DNA of 64,000 nucleotides from an uncultured Porphyromonadaceae bacterium (GCA_947175265.1 CAMWMD010000007.1:1-64000); one strand, 5' to 3'; positions 17,381-26,619 are shown, counted from the stretch's first letter. Translations and numbers: made by a program. Notes: a model not told the origin generated them from the sequence alone.

Positions 17381-17420
17381 CTATAATTGTCTGAATTATT
17401 AGAGTAATATACTTTATAAA

Positions 17421-19169
17421 TTATTTAACGCCATTAGCGGGCATTTTGTTATCTATCTTATCCGTATCGTAGGCTGAAAACGACTTTATCCCCCTCCGAC
17501 GCTTCTTTTTCTTCTTTTTCCTCACCTTCACCCCCTCTTTCTTAGCCTCTGAGGAGTGGTGATGTTTCCCGGAGTGGCTCTGTTCAGGCTTCTCCGGCAA
17601 AATGTCGTCAAGACGGAAGCAGAACCTTATCGCCTCTCTGATTGCCTCCCCTTCGGGTCCACCCTCCTTGAGCGTCGCTATCACTCCGGCTATATACTCG
17701 TCGCGGTTCGAATAACCCAGGAGGCGTGCGATGCCGCAGTCGCCGAGCATGGGCTTATGGTTAAACACTTTCAGAATCTCGCCGTAGTTTTTCCCGGAGA
17801 GGATCTCCTTAAACCGTGCCCTCAGTTCATCATAATGCTTGCGGGGGGCAAGGAGATTTATGAGGGAGCGCAAATGGGTCTCCATTGCCGTTATGCAGGG
17901 GAAACGGGCATCAATACGGCACTCCACCTCCCTCTTCACCCTATGGCGGACATGCTGCAAAGCCTGTTCGTCATAACGGCGCCCAAACTCCGCGACAACG
18001 GAATGCGCCACCTTATCAAACACCATCCTCGGGTCGCGCCCGCGCCTGCGCGCCATAGCCTTCACCACCCCCTCGAGGAGAAAAAGGTTCTCCACCTCCG
18101 CCACCTCAGGCACCATCACTGATTTTCGGCGCAGATAACCGACCTCCGGATCCGTGCGGCGGTCGCGGTCCACGATACCTTTGCTTTCAAGATGATGCAT
18201 GCTTCTCAGGTCGTTGAACGTCCTTGTCGTCTCTATGACCTTGTCGCACGAACCGAGTGGCCTTACCGTACAATCGGGAAAGACAAGGGGATAAAGGCGC
18301 GCATCTATGCTGTGGCGCGCATCACCCTCTATGAAGAGCACCGGCTTGCGCGTGCCTATGAGGTCAACGAATATCTCATCGCTCATTTTCCCCGGCGGGA
18401 GCACCTCGTATTCCCACGTGACGTTGTCCACGTCATAACTCTTCACCCATATACAGGAATTGCTCGTGCGGGAACTGACAAACTCCACATCTACGGAATT
18501 ATAGACGAACGTACAGTCAGGACGCAACTCCTCGATGGCATTCCAGAGGTTGGTGAGAAGCGAGGGATGAATGAAGAGCGAGGGGGAATCGACAAAGATC
18601 ACCGCCGAAGGCATGGCGTAGAGCACGGCGGCGGCATAGTAGAGCACAGCCTGCTCACTTCGGCTGAGACGCTGGAGGGAGATAAGGTCGGAACCGGAGG
18701 CTGTGGAGAACATAAGCTGCCCCGGGGTCCTCACGATGCGGTTTCCCGGAAATACCCTCTCCCAAAGCGACACTATGCGGTCAAGTTTCGTAGTGGTCAG
18801 TTTCACGGCTCTACTCCCCGACTGTTTTCTCTCCTTTACGGTAAGGAGATACTCGAATTCATCAGCAAAGAGCATATAGGCCAGTTTGTCAAGTTCGCTT
18901 ACGGCATCCGTGCGCATGTAGGGGCGTGTGCGGGCAGCCTCGGCGAAAAGCATGTCGATGCTTCCCGGACGCGACGATTCCTCCCTTTCCGGGAAAGGCG
19001 CGCTCAGTGCCGATATGCAGTAGGCGCGTGAAGAGTTCAGATTGGTGAGTTCCTCCATAAAGCGCGACTTCCCGGCGGCACTCCCGCCTATGATTGAGAT
19101 CTGTCTCACGTCGGGGAGTTCCGGAAGCGGGCGGCCCGCTGTCAGCGAAGGTAATCTGAGTTTTTTCAT
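17421..19169 (-). CDS. fused ABC/AAA-type ATPase and DUF4435 (TOPRIM-like) protein, AriA/AriB-like
   Basis: This protein of about 582 residues has an ATPase half. From the ATG at 19178 the Walker A GGSAAGKS lies at residues 31-38, a signature-like LSRSEQ at 171-176, and a Walker B VIFVDSPSLFIHPSL near 193-207, in which the usual DEP is DSP. The second half starts with VLFIEGDARH (Glu284) and has GIVDRDRR (Asp337, Asp339), the acidic residues of a DUF4435/TOPRIM domain. The C-terminus is a His/Lys-rich tail. OLD nucleases and the PARIS defence proteins AriA (ATPase) and AriB (DUF4435) share this pairing, and merged forms are known. The ATG at 19169 fits the promoter best. A role in defence is possible but unproven; it could be a core Bacteroidales gene. 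Confidence 0.75.
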   Translation of the reverse strand: MKKLRLPSLTAGRPLPELPDVRQISIIGGSAAGKSRFMEELTNLNSSRAYCISALSAPFPEREESSRPGSIDMLFAEAARTRPYMRTDAVSELDKLAYMLFADEFEYLLTVKERKQSGSRAVKLTTTKLDRIVSLWERVFPGNRIVRTPGQLMFSTASGSDLISLQRLSRSEQAVLYYAAAVLYAMPSAVIFVDSPSLFIHPSLLTNLWNAIEELRPDCTFVYNSVDVEFVSSRTSNSCIWVKSYDVDNVTWEYEVLPPGKMSDEIFVDLIGTRKPVLFIEGDARHSIDARLYPLVFPDCTVRPLGSCDKVIETTRTFNDLRSMHHLESKGIVDRDRRTDPEVGYLRRKSVMVPEVAEVENLFLLEGVVKAMARRRGRDPRMVFDKVAHSVVAEFGRRYDEQALQHVRHRVKREVECRIDARFPCITAMETHLRSLINLLAPRKHYDELRARFKEILSGKNYGEILKVFNHKPMLGDCGIARLLGYSNRDEYIAGVIATLKEGGPEGEAIREAIRFCFRLDDILPEKPEQSHSGKHHHSSEAKKEGVKVRKKKKKKRRRGIKSFSAYDTDKIDNKMPANGVK

Positions 19170-19189
19170 AGGCATCATGTTTTCGACTC

Positions 19190-19221
19190 CAAATATAACA
19201 ACTTTTCATCCTACCGACAAA
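19190..19221 (-). promoter_or_regulatory. promoter of the ATPase-DUF4435 gene
   Basis: Minus strand TTTG (19221-19218), 20 nt, TATATTTG (19197-19190). Transcription should start near 19183. Confidence 0.8.
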
Positions 19222-19238
19222 ACGTAAGGCCCGATTTT

Positions 19239-19270
19239 TTTGTCTGCTACGAAAAATAATTGTAAATTTG
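19239..19270 (+). promoter_or_regulatory. promoter of the ribE operon
   Basis: TTTG (19239-19242), 20 nt, TAAATTTG (19263-19270). It diverges from the promoter at 19190-19221. The leader of about 100 nt shows no FMN-riboswitch-like conserved core. Confidence 0.82.
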
Positions 19271-19379
19271 CAGAAAATGGAATTACAACGCTTCCGTCAC
19301 CCATGATTTTCATGGTATCCGGGAGCATGTTTTCCCGAAAATATGGATAAACACTAATCACTAATAACGAGTCGTCAAA

Positions 19380-19985
19380 ATGTTTTCAGGAATTGTAGAA
19401 GACGCAATCGAGGTGACGGGGCTCCGCCACGAAGAGGGGAACCTCCACATCACTCTCCGCTGTCCCTTTGCGGATGAACTCCGGATAGATCAAAGCATCT
19501 CCCATAACGGCGTATGCCTCACGGTAGTCTCCCTCCCGGGCGACGGCACATATACGGTCACGGCCATCAAAGAGACTCTCGACAGGAGCAATCTCGGCGG
19601 CCTCAAGGTGGGCGATCTCGTGAACGTGGAGAGAAGCATGAAGATAGACGGGCGTCTCGACGGACATATCGTGCAGGGACACGTCGACACCACGGCGGAG
19701 TGCCTGGGGGTCGAGGAGGCCGACGGCAGTTGGTACTACACCTTCAAGTATTCCATCAACCCTGAAATGGCAAAGAAGGGTTACGTGACGGTAGAGAAAG
19801 GATCCGTAACGGTCAACGGCGTAAGCCTCACCGTATGCGATTCGGAACGCGACAGTTTCCGTGTGGCCATTATCCCCTACACCCACGACCACACCAACTT
19901 CCACCGTATCGAGGCGGGGACAAAGGTCAACATAGAGTTTGACATCATAGGGAAATATCTTGCCCGCCTGAGCGAATTTGCATAA
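19380..19985 (+). CDS. ribE: riboflavin synthase alpha chain
   Basis: This 201-residue protein has the two tandem lumazine-binding repeats of riboflavin synthase: MFSGIVEDAIEV, SHNGVCLTVV and GHIVQGHVDTT in the first, and VTVNGVSLTVC with a C-terminal HTNFH in the second. The enzyme dismutates two molecules of 6,7-dimethyl-8-ribityllumazine into riboflavin plus a pyrimidinedione in the cytoplasm. The length is normal. It is the first gene of a plus-strand run with cmk, ispH and tadA, none of which belong to riboflavin synthesis. Confidence 0.96.
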   Translation: MFSGIVEDAIEVTGLRHEEGNLHITLRCPFADELRIDQSISHNGVCLTVVSLPGDGTYTVTAIKETLDRSNLGGLKVGDLVNVERSMKIDGRLDGHIVQGHVDTTAECLGVEEADGSWYYTFKYSINPEMAKKGYVTVEKGSVTVNGVSLTVCDSERDSFRVAIIPYTHDHTNFHRIEAGTKVNIEFDIIGKYLARLSEFA

Positions 19986-20012
19986 GGAAAAGTGTCATAA
20001 TGCGACAATAAA

Positions 20013-20714
20013 ATGGAAAAGAGAATAATAATTGCCATCGACGGATATTCCTCTTCCGGCAAGAGCACCATGGCGCGTGAACTCGCACGCCGCATCGGAT
20101 ACGTCTACGTCGACTCCGGAGCCATGTACCGCGCCGTTACACTCTTCGCCATGCGCAACGGTATGATTTCTCCGGAGGGAAACATCGATACGGCACGCCT
20201 CATCGCCTCGTTGCCCGAAATCGGCATAACCTTCGAGGCTGCCGGTGCCGACGGTGTGCAGCATACCCTCCTCAACGGCGAGGATGTGGAGAACGAAATA
20301 CGCAGCATGGAGGTGAGTTCATTCGTGAGCCCCGTAGCGGTGATTCCCGAAGTCAGGGAGCGTCTTGTGGCTCTCCAGCAGGATTTCGGCCGTAAGAAGG
20401 GTATCGTCATGGACGGGCGCGACATAGGCACGACCGTGTTTCCGAACGCCGAAATGAAGGTGTTCGTATGTGCGAGTCCGGAGGAGAGGGCCCGCCGCCG
20501 TTACCTTGAACTCACAGCCAAAGGGGTGAAGGCCGATTATGACGAGGTGCTCCGCAATGTGGTGGAAAGAGACCGCATTGATACCACCCGCGAGGTGTCA
20601 CCCCTCCGCAAGGCTGACGATGCCATAGAGCTTGACAATGGCCACATGACCCCTGCCGAGCAGATGGATTGGCTGATGGATAAGTTTCATGAGATTGAGG
20701 CACGCCCGGCATGA
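20013..20714 (+). CDS. cmk: cytidylate kinase
   Basis: This 233-residue (d)CMP kinase has the P-loop GYSSSGKSTMAR at the N-terminus, DSGAMYRAVTLFA for nucleotide binding, and MDGRDIGTTVFPNAEMKVF followed by the LID-region ARRRYLEL. It phosphorylates CMP and dCMP with ATP. Its stop overlaps the ispH start by 4 nt (ATGA). In many bacteria cmk also sits beside ispH. Confidence 0.96.
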   Translation: MEKRIIIAIDGYSSSGKSTMARELARRIGYVYVDSGAMYRAVTLFAMRNGMISPEGNIDTARLIASLPEIGITFEAAGADGVQHTLLNGEDVENEIRSMEVSSFVSPVAVIPEVRERLVALQQDFGRKKGIVMDGRDIGTTVFPNAEMKVFVCASPEERARRRYLELTAKGVKADYDEVLRNVVERDRIDTTREVSPLRKADDAIELDNGHMTPAEQMDWLMDKFHEIEARPA

Positions 20715-21595
20715 AAGTCGAGATTGACAGCAATTCCGGTTTCTGCTTCGGAGTCGTAACAGCCATACGGAAGGCGGAGGAGGAACTTGACTCCACCGGG
20801 CAACTGTATTGCCTGGGCGACATAGTGCACAATGCCTCGGAAGTGGACCGTCTGTGCGGGAAGGGGCTGAAGACCATCACGCATTCCGACCTCGGCAATC
20901 TCCGGAACGTGAAGGTGCTCCTCCGCGCCCACGGGGAGCCTCCCGCCACATACAGCACCGCGCACGACAACAACATAGAGATTATCGACGCCACATGCCC
21001 CGTCGTACTTCAATTGCAGAGGCGTATAAAGCAGGCATACGACGAAGGTGTTGAGGCGGAACGCCACGGGGGCCGAAAGCCCCTCATAGTGATATACGGC
21101 AAGAACGGTCATGCCGAGGTGAACGGCCTTGTGGGCCAGACCAACGGCGAGGCCGTCGTAATTCAGGATGCCGAGGGAATCGACACCCTCGACCTTGACC
21201 GCGACATCCTCCTCTACTCTCAGACCACAAAATCTCTCGAGGGGTTCCGCGAGGTGGTGGAGGAAATCAAGCGGCGCAAGAAAAAGGGGAAATTCGAGTA
21301 TTTTGATACGATATGCCGTCAGGTGGCCAACCGTATGGAGAAGATGCGCGAGTTTGCCCGCAACCATGAGGTGGTGATCTTTGTAAGCGGGGCGAAGAGT
21401 TCAAACGGCAAGGTGCTGTTTGAGAAATGCCGCGAGGTGAATCCCCGCACATACCTCATCTCGGAGGAATCGCAACTCGACCCGGCTTGGACCGAGGGTA
21501 CCGGCTCGGTCGGCATCTGCGGAGCCACCTCCACCCCGCTCTGGCTTATGGAGAAGGTGGGCGACATCATAAGGAGGCAACATGGAGAAGAATGA
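20711..21595 (+). CDS. ispH: 4-hydroxy-3-methylbut-2-enyl diphosphate reductase
   Basis: This 294-residue enzyme of the MEP isoprenoid pathway converts HMBPP into IPP and DMAPP using a [4Fe-4S] cluster. The three cluster cysteines are visible in GFCFGV, DATCPVV and GICGATSTP, with the conserved RAHGEP and SSNGK blocks between. The length fits the short bacterial form. It overlaps cmk by 4 nt and tadA by 14 nt. Confidence 0.96.
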   Translation: MKVEIDSNSGFCFGVVTAIRKAEEELDSTGQLYCLGDIVHNASEVDRLCGKGLKTITHSDLGNLRNVKVLLRAHGEPPATYSTAHDNNIEIIDATCPVVLQLQRRIKQAYDEGVEAERHGGRKPLIVIYGKNGHAEVNGLVGQTNGEAVVIQDAEGIDTLDLDRDILLYSQTTKSLEGFREVVEEIKRRKKKGKFEYFDTICRQVANRMEKMREFARNHEVVIFVSGAKSSNGKVLFEKCREVNPRTYLISEESQLDPAWTEGTGSVGICGATSTPLWLMEKVGDIIRRQHGEE

Positions 21596-22088
21596 CCCCA
21601 CAGGGGCCGAGTTCAGTTTCCGGGGACTCCTGACAGGGAATCCCGATGAATATTATATGCGCCAGGCCCTTCTTGAGGCTGAGAAGGGGGGCCACGCCGA
21701 TGAAGTGCCTATAGGGGCGGTGATAGTGAGCGGCGGCCGTATCATAGCCCGCGCCCATAACCTTACGGAACGCCTGAACGACGTGACCGCACACGCTGAG
21801 ATGCTTGCCGTCACGTCTGCCGCCCAGGCTCTCGGAGGGAAATACCTCACGGGATGCACACTCTACGTCACTGTGGAGCCTTGCCCCATGTGTGCCGGCG
21901 CACTTGGCTGGAGCCAAATCGGGCGAATAGTGTACGGGGCATCCGACCCCAAAAGAGGATACCTGAGGGTATGCGCAGGTGGAATTTCACCCCTACACCC
22001 CAAGACGGAAGTGACTTACGGCGTTTTGGAGGAGGAATGCGGGGATATTATGAAGGATTTTTTCCGAAACAAACGACGGAAACGTTAA
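21582..22088 (+). CDS. tadA: tRNA-specific adenosine deaminase
   Basis: This 168-residue zinc deaminase has THAE-type TAHAEMLAV (His zinc ligand, Glu proton shuttle) and PCPMCAGAL (two Cys ligands). TadA converts A34 to inosine in tRNA-Arg(ACG). The ATG at 21582 overlaps the ispH end and gives an N-terminus about 20 residues longer than usual. A start inside the body (ATG at 21657) would remove residues before MRQALLEA that normally belong to the family, so the long form is kept. Confidence 0.93.
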   Translation: MEKNDPTGAEFSFRGLLTGNPDEYYMRQALLEAEKGGHADEVPIGAVIVSGGRIIARAHNLTERLNDVTAHAEMLAVTSAAQALGGKYLTGCTLYVTVEPCPMCAGALGWSQIGRIVYGASDPKRGYLRVCAGGISPLHPKTEVTYGVLEEECGDIMKDFFRNKRRKR

Positions 22089-22124
22089 AATAATGCCTAT
22101 TTCAACTTTTTTCGTTAAAAAATA

Positions 22125-22154
22125 TTGTTAATTAAATTTATATTCTTACCTTTG
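22125..22154 (+). promoter_or_regulatory. promoter of the ADP-ribosylglycohydrolase gene
   Basis: TTG (22125-22127), 19 nt, TACCTTTG (22147-22154). The leader of about 60 nt contains AAGGAGG-like sequence at 22194-22201, a Shine-Dalgarno match rarely seen in this genome. Confidence 0.75.
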
Positions 22155-22223
22155 CAACTACTAACCTAATACACTAACCGTTTCTCTCTCCCTAAGGAGG
22201 AAAAACACCAAACACTGATTTAA

Positions 22224-23168
22224 ATGGCAAAATCTATCAAAGAGAAAGTCTACGGTGCCCTATTCGGATACGCGATAGGAGATGCCCTCGGACTCGGGAC
22301 TGAATTTATGAGCCGCAAGGAAGTGGAACGTTTCTATCCTGAAGGTCTCACCTACTACTCGCAAATCATACGTGACGCCCACCGTTCCCAATGGAAACGG
22401 GGTGAATGCTCCACCGACACAAAAATCGTGGCCGTGCAGCTTGAGAGTCTTTTCGATAATCACGGCATCAACTACCTTGACGTGGCCCGCAGATACCGTG
22501 AACTGTATGATAGCGACAACGTCGACCTCACCCCCAACCTCCGTTGGGTGCTTTCGCAGCATGATTATGCCAAGGATCCCTTCGGCACGACAAGAAAGGT
22601 GTGGGATAGCATGAGGAAGTTCGAGGCCTCGAGCGAATGTCTCGGCCGCGCGATGTTCGCGGGAATATGGAATGAAGACCTCCCCAAGACCGCCGTGGAA
22701 TATTGCCGTCTCACCCATGTCCACCCACGTTGTGAGGCCGCCTCTGCCGTAATCGCCGAGATGGCCGCTTCTCTCATGTGGAAAGACAAGGAGGCCTCCT
22801 TTGACACTTTGATAGAAATCGCTCGCCAACTGAACCCCGACCTAATGAGATACATCGAGGCGGCACGCCACGGCACACTCGATGATTTCGACCTCGACGA
22901 CCAAAGCACTTTCTGGTTCGTGCGCAAGGCTATGGGGTGCGCGTTGTGGGCGATATGGCATTGCGATTCACCGACGGAAGCCCTGTATGATATAATTGCA
23001 CATGGAGGAGACGCCGACACAAACGCCGCGCTCGCCCAAGGGCTCCTTGGGATAAAATATGGATTCGAATCCCTTGAGCCCCGTCTCGTGGACGGTTTGC
23101 TATACAAGGATAAGGTGGAAAGTCTTGCTGAGAGATTGACAAAACTTCTGGAGGAGAGGAATAAATGA
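22224..23168 (+). CDS. ADP-ribosylglycohydrolase family protein
   Basis: This 314-residue protein has the fold's signature ends: GALFGYAIGDALGLGTEF near the start, STDTKIVAVQ in place of the usual metal-binding T(D)DT site, and a C-terminal HGGDADTNAALAQGLLG. Family members remove ADP-ribose from arginine or other substrates with two Mg ions. The substrate here is unknown. The stop overlaps the menA start by 4 nt, yet no functional link with menaquinone synthesis is known. Confidence 0.9.
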   Translation: MAKSIKEKVYGALFGYAIGDALGLGTEFMSRKEVERFYPEGLTYYSQIIRDAHRSQWKRGECSTDTKIVAVQLESLFDNHGINYLDVARRYRELYDSDNVDLTPNLRWVLSQHDYAKDPFGTTRKVWDSMRKFEASSECLGRAMFAGIWNEDLPKTAVEYCRLTHVHPRCEAASAVIAEMAASLMWKDKEASFDTLIEIARQLNPDLMRYIEAARHGTLDDFDLDDQSTFWFVRKAMGCALWAIWHCDSPTEALYDIIAHGGDADTNAALAQGLLGIKYGFESLEPRLVDGLLYKDKVESLAERLTKLLEERNK

Positions 23169-24055
23169 AGGAATGGTTAGAGGCGATGCGGCTCCGCACC
23201 CTTCCTGTGAGTGTCGCGGGGGTTGCTGCCGGCACAGGATGTGCAGTCTATCATCACGGATTCTCCCTAATCCCGATGCTTATTTGCCTCACTTTTGCTG
23301 TCGTGGCTCAGATTGTCTCCAATTTCGCCAACGAATACTATGATTTCAAGAACGGCCTCGACCGCAAAGGGAGGGAGGGGTTCCGCAGGGGCGTCACCGA
23401 GGGGGATATATCCCCTGAAGCCATGCGCAACGCCACTTTCGGTCTGCTCGCAGCCGATATTGCCTTGGGATGCTCCCTTATATGGTGGGGAGGATGGTGG
23501 CTGATTCCCGTAGGGATGGCAATCGCCGTGTTCGCCATAGCCTACAGCGCAGGCCCCTATCCCCTCTCGCACCACGGCCTCGGCGACATAGCCGTGGTTA
23601 TATTCTTCGGCCTCGTCCCAGTAATCTTCACGGAATATGTGCAGACGGGAGTATTCCATATCTCCTCAACAACCCTTTGCTCCGCCTTCGGAGTCGGTCT
23701 GCTTGCCGCGAATGTGCTGATAGTGAACAATTACCGCGACTGCGATGATGACGCGGGAGTAGGGAAACGCACTACAGTGGTGGTGTTCGGCCGCAAGGCA
23801 ATGTCGCGGGTCTACCTTATTGACGGTGTCGCCGCATGTATCCTCTTTTCCATGGCCGGCACCCATGCCCCGCAATGGACTGCCGCCGGATGGCTCGCAA
23901 TCGTGGCTTGGCATCTACTTCTACGTCAGAAACTTGTGGCACTCCAGGGAGCCGAATTGAACAGGGTGTTGAAATTCACTTCCATTCTTCTTTGCGTGGC
24001 CTCGCTCTATCTTCTCCTGATGCTCTCGTTATGGCCGGAGGGGAGTTTTGAATAA
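23165..24055 (+). CDS. menA: 1,4-dihydroxy-2-naphthoate polyprenyltransferase
   Basis: This 296-residue UbiA-superfamily membrane enzyme has about eight helices. The first Asp-rich motif is NFANEYYDFKNGLD and the second NNYRDCDDDAGVGKRT, characteristic of MenA. It prenylates DHNA to demethylmenaquinone in the inner membrane, serving anaerobic respiration. The gene is coupled by a 4-nt overlap to the upstream glycohydrolase and is followed by a clear terminator. Confidence 0.94.
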   Translation: MKEWLEAMRLRTLPVSVAGVAAGTGCAVYHHGFSLIPMLICLTFAVVAQIVSNFANEYYDFKNGLDRKGREGFRRGVTEGDISPEAMRNATFGLLAADIALGCSLIWWGGWWLIPVGMAIAVFAIAYSAGPYPLSHHGLGDIAVVIFFGLVPVIFTEYVQTGVFHISSTTLCSAFGVGLLAANVLIVNNYRDCDDDAGVGKRTTVVVFGRKAMSRVYLIDGVAACILFSMAGTHAPQWTAAGWLAIVAWHLLLRQKLVALQGAELNRVLKFTSILLCVASLYLLLMLSLWPEGSFE

Positions 24056-24078
24056 CCCATACAAAATATCATTCACCC

Positions 24079-24113
24079 AAAGCCGTTATCCATTGTGGAA
24101 AGCGGCTTTTTTT
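24079..24113 (+). terminator. terminator after menA
   Basis: AAAGCCG pairs with CGGCTTT around a 20-nt AT-rich loop, followed by a run of seven T. Confidence 0.85.
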
Positions 24114-24152
24114 CGCTTATCCCGTTTCACGAACTGAAAGATTTTCCTTTAA

Positions 24153-25706
24153 ATGGCAAAAAAACCTGATTACAACCAGCCGGTCGCAAGCGTGGCCGGG
24201 AAACTTCCTCCCAGCGACACCGACCTTGAGGAGGTGGTGCTCGGTGCATGTATGCTTGAGAAAGACGCTTACATGAACGTTTGCGACATACTCGTGCCAG
24301 AAAGTTTCTATGAACCACGCAACCAGAAGATATATCAGGCAATCTCCACGTTAGGGTTCAATCAGCGCCCCATAGATATGCTCACCGTCACCGAACAGTT
24401 GCGTCAGGACGGAGTGCTTGAGGAAGTGGGGGGTGCCGTACGTGTGACCGAACTCACCTCCCGCGTATATTCAGCGGCCAATGTGGAGTTTCATGCCAGA
24501 ATCATTGCCCAGAAATATCTGGCACGCCGTCTGATTGGGTTCGCCTCAGTCATTGAGACGAAGGCCTTCGACGAAAGTAATGACGTCGACGACCTCCTGC
24601 AGGAGGCGGAAGGGCAACTTTTCGACATTTCGCAGACTCAGTTGAAAAGGGAGGTCACACAAATCGACCCCGTCATAAACCTCGCTCTCGAACAGATACA
24701 GACCGCCGCCAACAATGAAAGCGGCCTCTCAGGGCTTCAGACGGGATATACCGACCTTGACAGGATGACTTCGGGGTGGCAGAACTCCGACCTAATCATT
24801 ATCGCCGCACGACCTGCGATGGGAAAGACAGCCTTTGTGCTTTCAATGGCTAAAAACATGGCCGTAGACTTCAACACTCCCATAGCGATATTCACGCTTG
24901 AGATGGCCAACGTGCAGCTCGTGAAGCGTCTCATAAGCAATGTGGCGGATCTTGAGGGTGAGAAGATCAAGAGCGGCCAACTCTCGCCCGATGAATGGGA
25001 CAGGCTCAATGAACGCCTGCGCGGCGTCTACAGTGCGCCTCTATATCTTGACGAGACACCGGGCCTCTCCATAACCGAACTCAGGACCAAGGCGCGACGC
25101 CTCGTGAGGGAGAAGGGGGTGAAGATGATTATGATCGACTATCTCCAACTGATGAACGCCACCGGACTGAAACTGGGGAGCCGCGAACAGGAGGTCAGCA
25201 CAATCTCCCGCTCGCTGAAGGCTCTCGCAAAGGAACTCAACATCCCTATCATAGCCTTGTCGCAGCTTAACCGTAGCACTGAGACGAGAGAGGATAAGCG
25301 TCCCGTGCTCTCCGACCTCCGTGAGTCAGGTGCCATAGAGCAGGATGCCGACATCGTATGCTTCATCCACCGCCCCGAATACTATACAAAATCTTCGGAG
25401 GATGCCGAAGGGAACGACATTCGCGGGCTGGCGCAGTTGATTGTGGCGAAACACCGTTCAGGTGCCGTTGGCGACGTGAAACTGAGATTCGTGAACAAAT
25501 ATGCCAAATTCGAGAACTGGAACGAGGGTTATGACGCCGTGCAGGAGACCCTGGCGCAGGCTCCCGTAAAACTCGGCTCGAAGATGAATTCCGAATTCCC
25601 CGGTTCATCCGATGATATGCCGATCAACCCATTCGGTTTCGGCAGCCACTCCGGAGGGATGCCCGATATCATGCCCGGTCCCGGCGATGCCGATGTGCCA
25701 TTCTGA
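24153..25706 (+). CDS. dnaB: replicative DNA helicase
   Basis: This 517-residue DnaB has an N-terminal primase-interacting domain (LEEVVLGACMLEKDAY onward), a linker, and a RecA-like C-terminal domain with Walker A AARPAMGKTAF, Walker B MIMIDYLQLM, SQLNRSTE, and the hexamer motif SDLRESGAIEQDADIV. It unwinds DNA at the fork. The length is slightly above the E. coli protein because of a Gly/Pro/Met-rich C-terminal tail, common in Bacteroidetes. No intein is present. Confidence 0.96.
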   Translation: MAKKPDYNQPVASVAGKLPPSDTDLEEVVLGACMLEKDAYMNVCDILVPESFYEPRNQKIYQAISTLGFNQRPIDMLTVTEQLRQDGVLEEVGGAVRVTELTSRVYSAANVEFHARIIAQKYLARRLIGFASVIETKAFDESNDVDDLLQEAEGQLFDISQTQLKREVTQIDPVINLALEQIQTAANNESGLSGLQTGYTDLDRMTSGWQNSDLIIIAARPAMGKTAFVLSMAKNMAVDFNTPIAIFTLEMANVQLVKRLISNVADLEGEKIKSGQLSPDEWDRLNERLRGVYSAPLYLDETPGLSITELRTKARRLVREKGVKMIMIDYLQLMNATGLKLGSREQEVSTISRSLKALAKELNIPIIALSQLNRSTETREDKRPVLSDLRESGAIEQDADIVCFIHRPEYYTKSSEDAEGNDIRGLAQLIVAKHRSGAVGDVKLRFVNKYAKFENWNEGYDAVQETLAQAPVKLGSKMNSEFPGSSDDMPINPFGFGSHSGGMPDIMPGPGDADVPF

Positions 25707-25779
25707 GAAATTATCAACCCTCGAATGAACCGGCACGCGGGTTTATATGTTCTACTTATGAACATTAAAAATAAAGGTT

Positions 25780-26004
25780 ATGGAAAATAAGGAAAATCTA
25801 CACAGGGAAGAAGAGGCCGCCAATGGTGATATGGTTGCCAACTCTCTTAGAGCGAACGGACACCGCCGCCACAATGAATCTACCAGAAAAGTTAATAAAC
25901 TTTGGCTTTGGCTGGGTGTGTTGCTGCTGATTGCAATACTTCTGTACTGGCTGTTCAGCATAGGCATTATGGAAAGTCTTGCCGGAGTATTCAACGGCAA
26001 TTGA
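25780..26004 (+). CDS. small single-pass membrane protein, unknown
   Basis: This 74-residue protein has a polar, charged N-terminal half and one membrane segment (LWLWLGVLLLIAILLYWLF) near the C-terminus. The frame stands alone on the plus strand between dnaB and a terminator. Its composition, with a positively charged KVNK before the hydrophobic run, fits a real type II membrane protein. I do not recognise a family. Confidence 0.6.
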   Translation: MENKENLHREEEAANGDMVANSLRANGHRRHNESTRKVNKLWLWLGVLLLIAILLYWLFSIGIMESLAGVFNGN

Positions 26005-26102
26005 TAACATAGATTCGACAGGTTACGAAAACATTCAATATCACCCGGCCATTCACAGTTCTATTAAAGGGCTTTATTTTGAGTAATATACATGACCGGG
26101 AC

Positions 26103-26143
26103 AGAAGGCCGCCAAGTCTACACTTCGGCGGCTTTCTCTTTTT
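26103..26143 (+). terminator. terminator after the small membrane protein
   Basis: GCCGCC pairs with GGCGGC over a 13-nt loop, followed by TTTCTCTTTTT. Confidence 0.75.
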
Positions 26144-26199
26144 ATCTCCGCCCCGCAAGTGGTTTGCCTTCGCTCCGCAGGTAGGCACATGAAGGGGAA

Positions 26200-26240
26200 T
26201 AAAACAATCCGGGCCATCCCGATGATATCAGGACGGCCCG
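26200..26240 (-). terminator. terminator of rpmH
   Basis: On the minus strand CGGGCC pairs with GGCCCG around a loop with a secondary TCC/GGA pairing, followed by GGATTGTTTTATT. Confidence 0.75.
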
Positions 26241-26264
26241 TAACAGTTGCGGAAATCCGTAGGA

Positions 26265-26420
26265 TTATTTGCTTGCTATGCTGTCAGATACTGTCAATGA
26301 TGCGCGACCTTTCGCACGACGACGTGACAACACTTTGCGGCCATCTTTTGTGGCCATTCTCTCACGGAATCCGTGTTTGTTTACCCTTCTGCGGTTGGAG
26401 GGCTGGAATGTTCTTTTCAT
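26265..26420 (-). CDS. rpmH: 50S ribosomal protein L34
   Basis: This 51-residue protein begins [20 protein letters not shown] and contains the [10 protein letters not shown] block, the standard L34 sequence. I start it at 26420; an in-frame upstream extension covers the promoter and is not coding. In many bacteria rpmH neighbours dnaA and rnpA, but here it lies alone between dnaB and efp, with its own promoter and terminator. Confidence 0.96.
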   Translation of the reverse strand: MKRTFQPSNRRRVNKHGFRERMATKDGRKVLSRRRAKGRASLTVSDSIASK

Positions 26421-26456
26421 TGTATATTGCTTGTTTAATTTCGGATTTTCGGAATG

Positions 26457-26488
26457 CAAAATTAGGCATTTTCTTTCACTTCCACAAA
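26457..26488 (-). promoter_or_regulatory. rpmH promoter
   Basis: Minus strand TTTG (26488-26485), 20 nt, TAATTTTG (26464-26457). Confidence 0.82.
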
Positions 26489-26588
26489 TTTCAGACTGTT
26501 TTTTTATTTTTAAGCAGATTTTAATACCCCATATCCTGCTGAACAGGCCCAAAAGATGCTTAATAATGCCCAACATTCTCTCTCTTTC

Positions 26589-26619
26589 TTGCCTCTATGG
26601 CATTTTTTTATTAAATTTG
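26589..26619 (+). promoter_or_regulatory. efp promoter
   Basis: TTG (26589-26591), 20 nt, TAAATTTG (26612-26619). Predicted start near 26626, leader about 90 nt. Confidence 0.78.

Noticed and set aside
19277..19379. FMN riboswitch before riboflavin synthase
   Set aside because: The 100-nt leader shows no conserved RFN core, and Bacteroidetes riboswitches of this class normally precede other rib genes or transporters.
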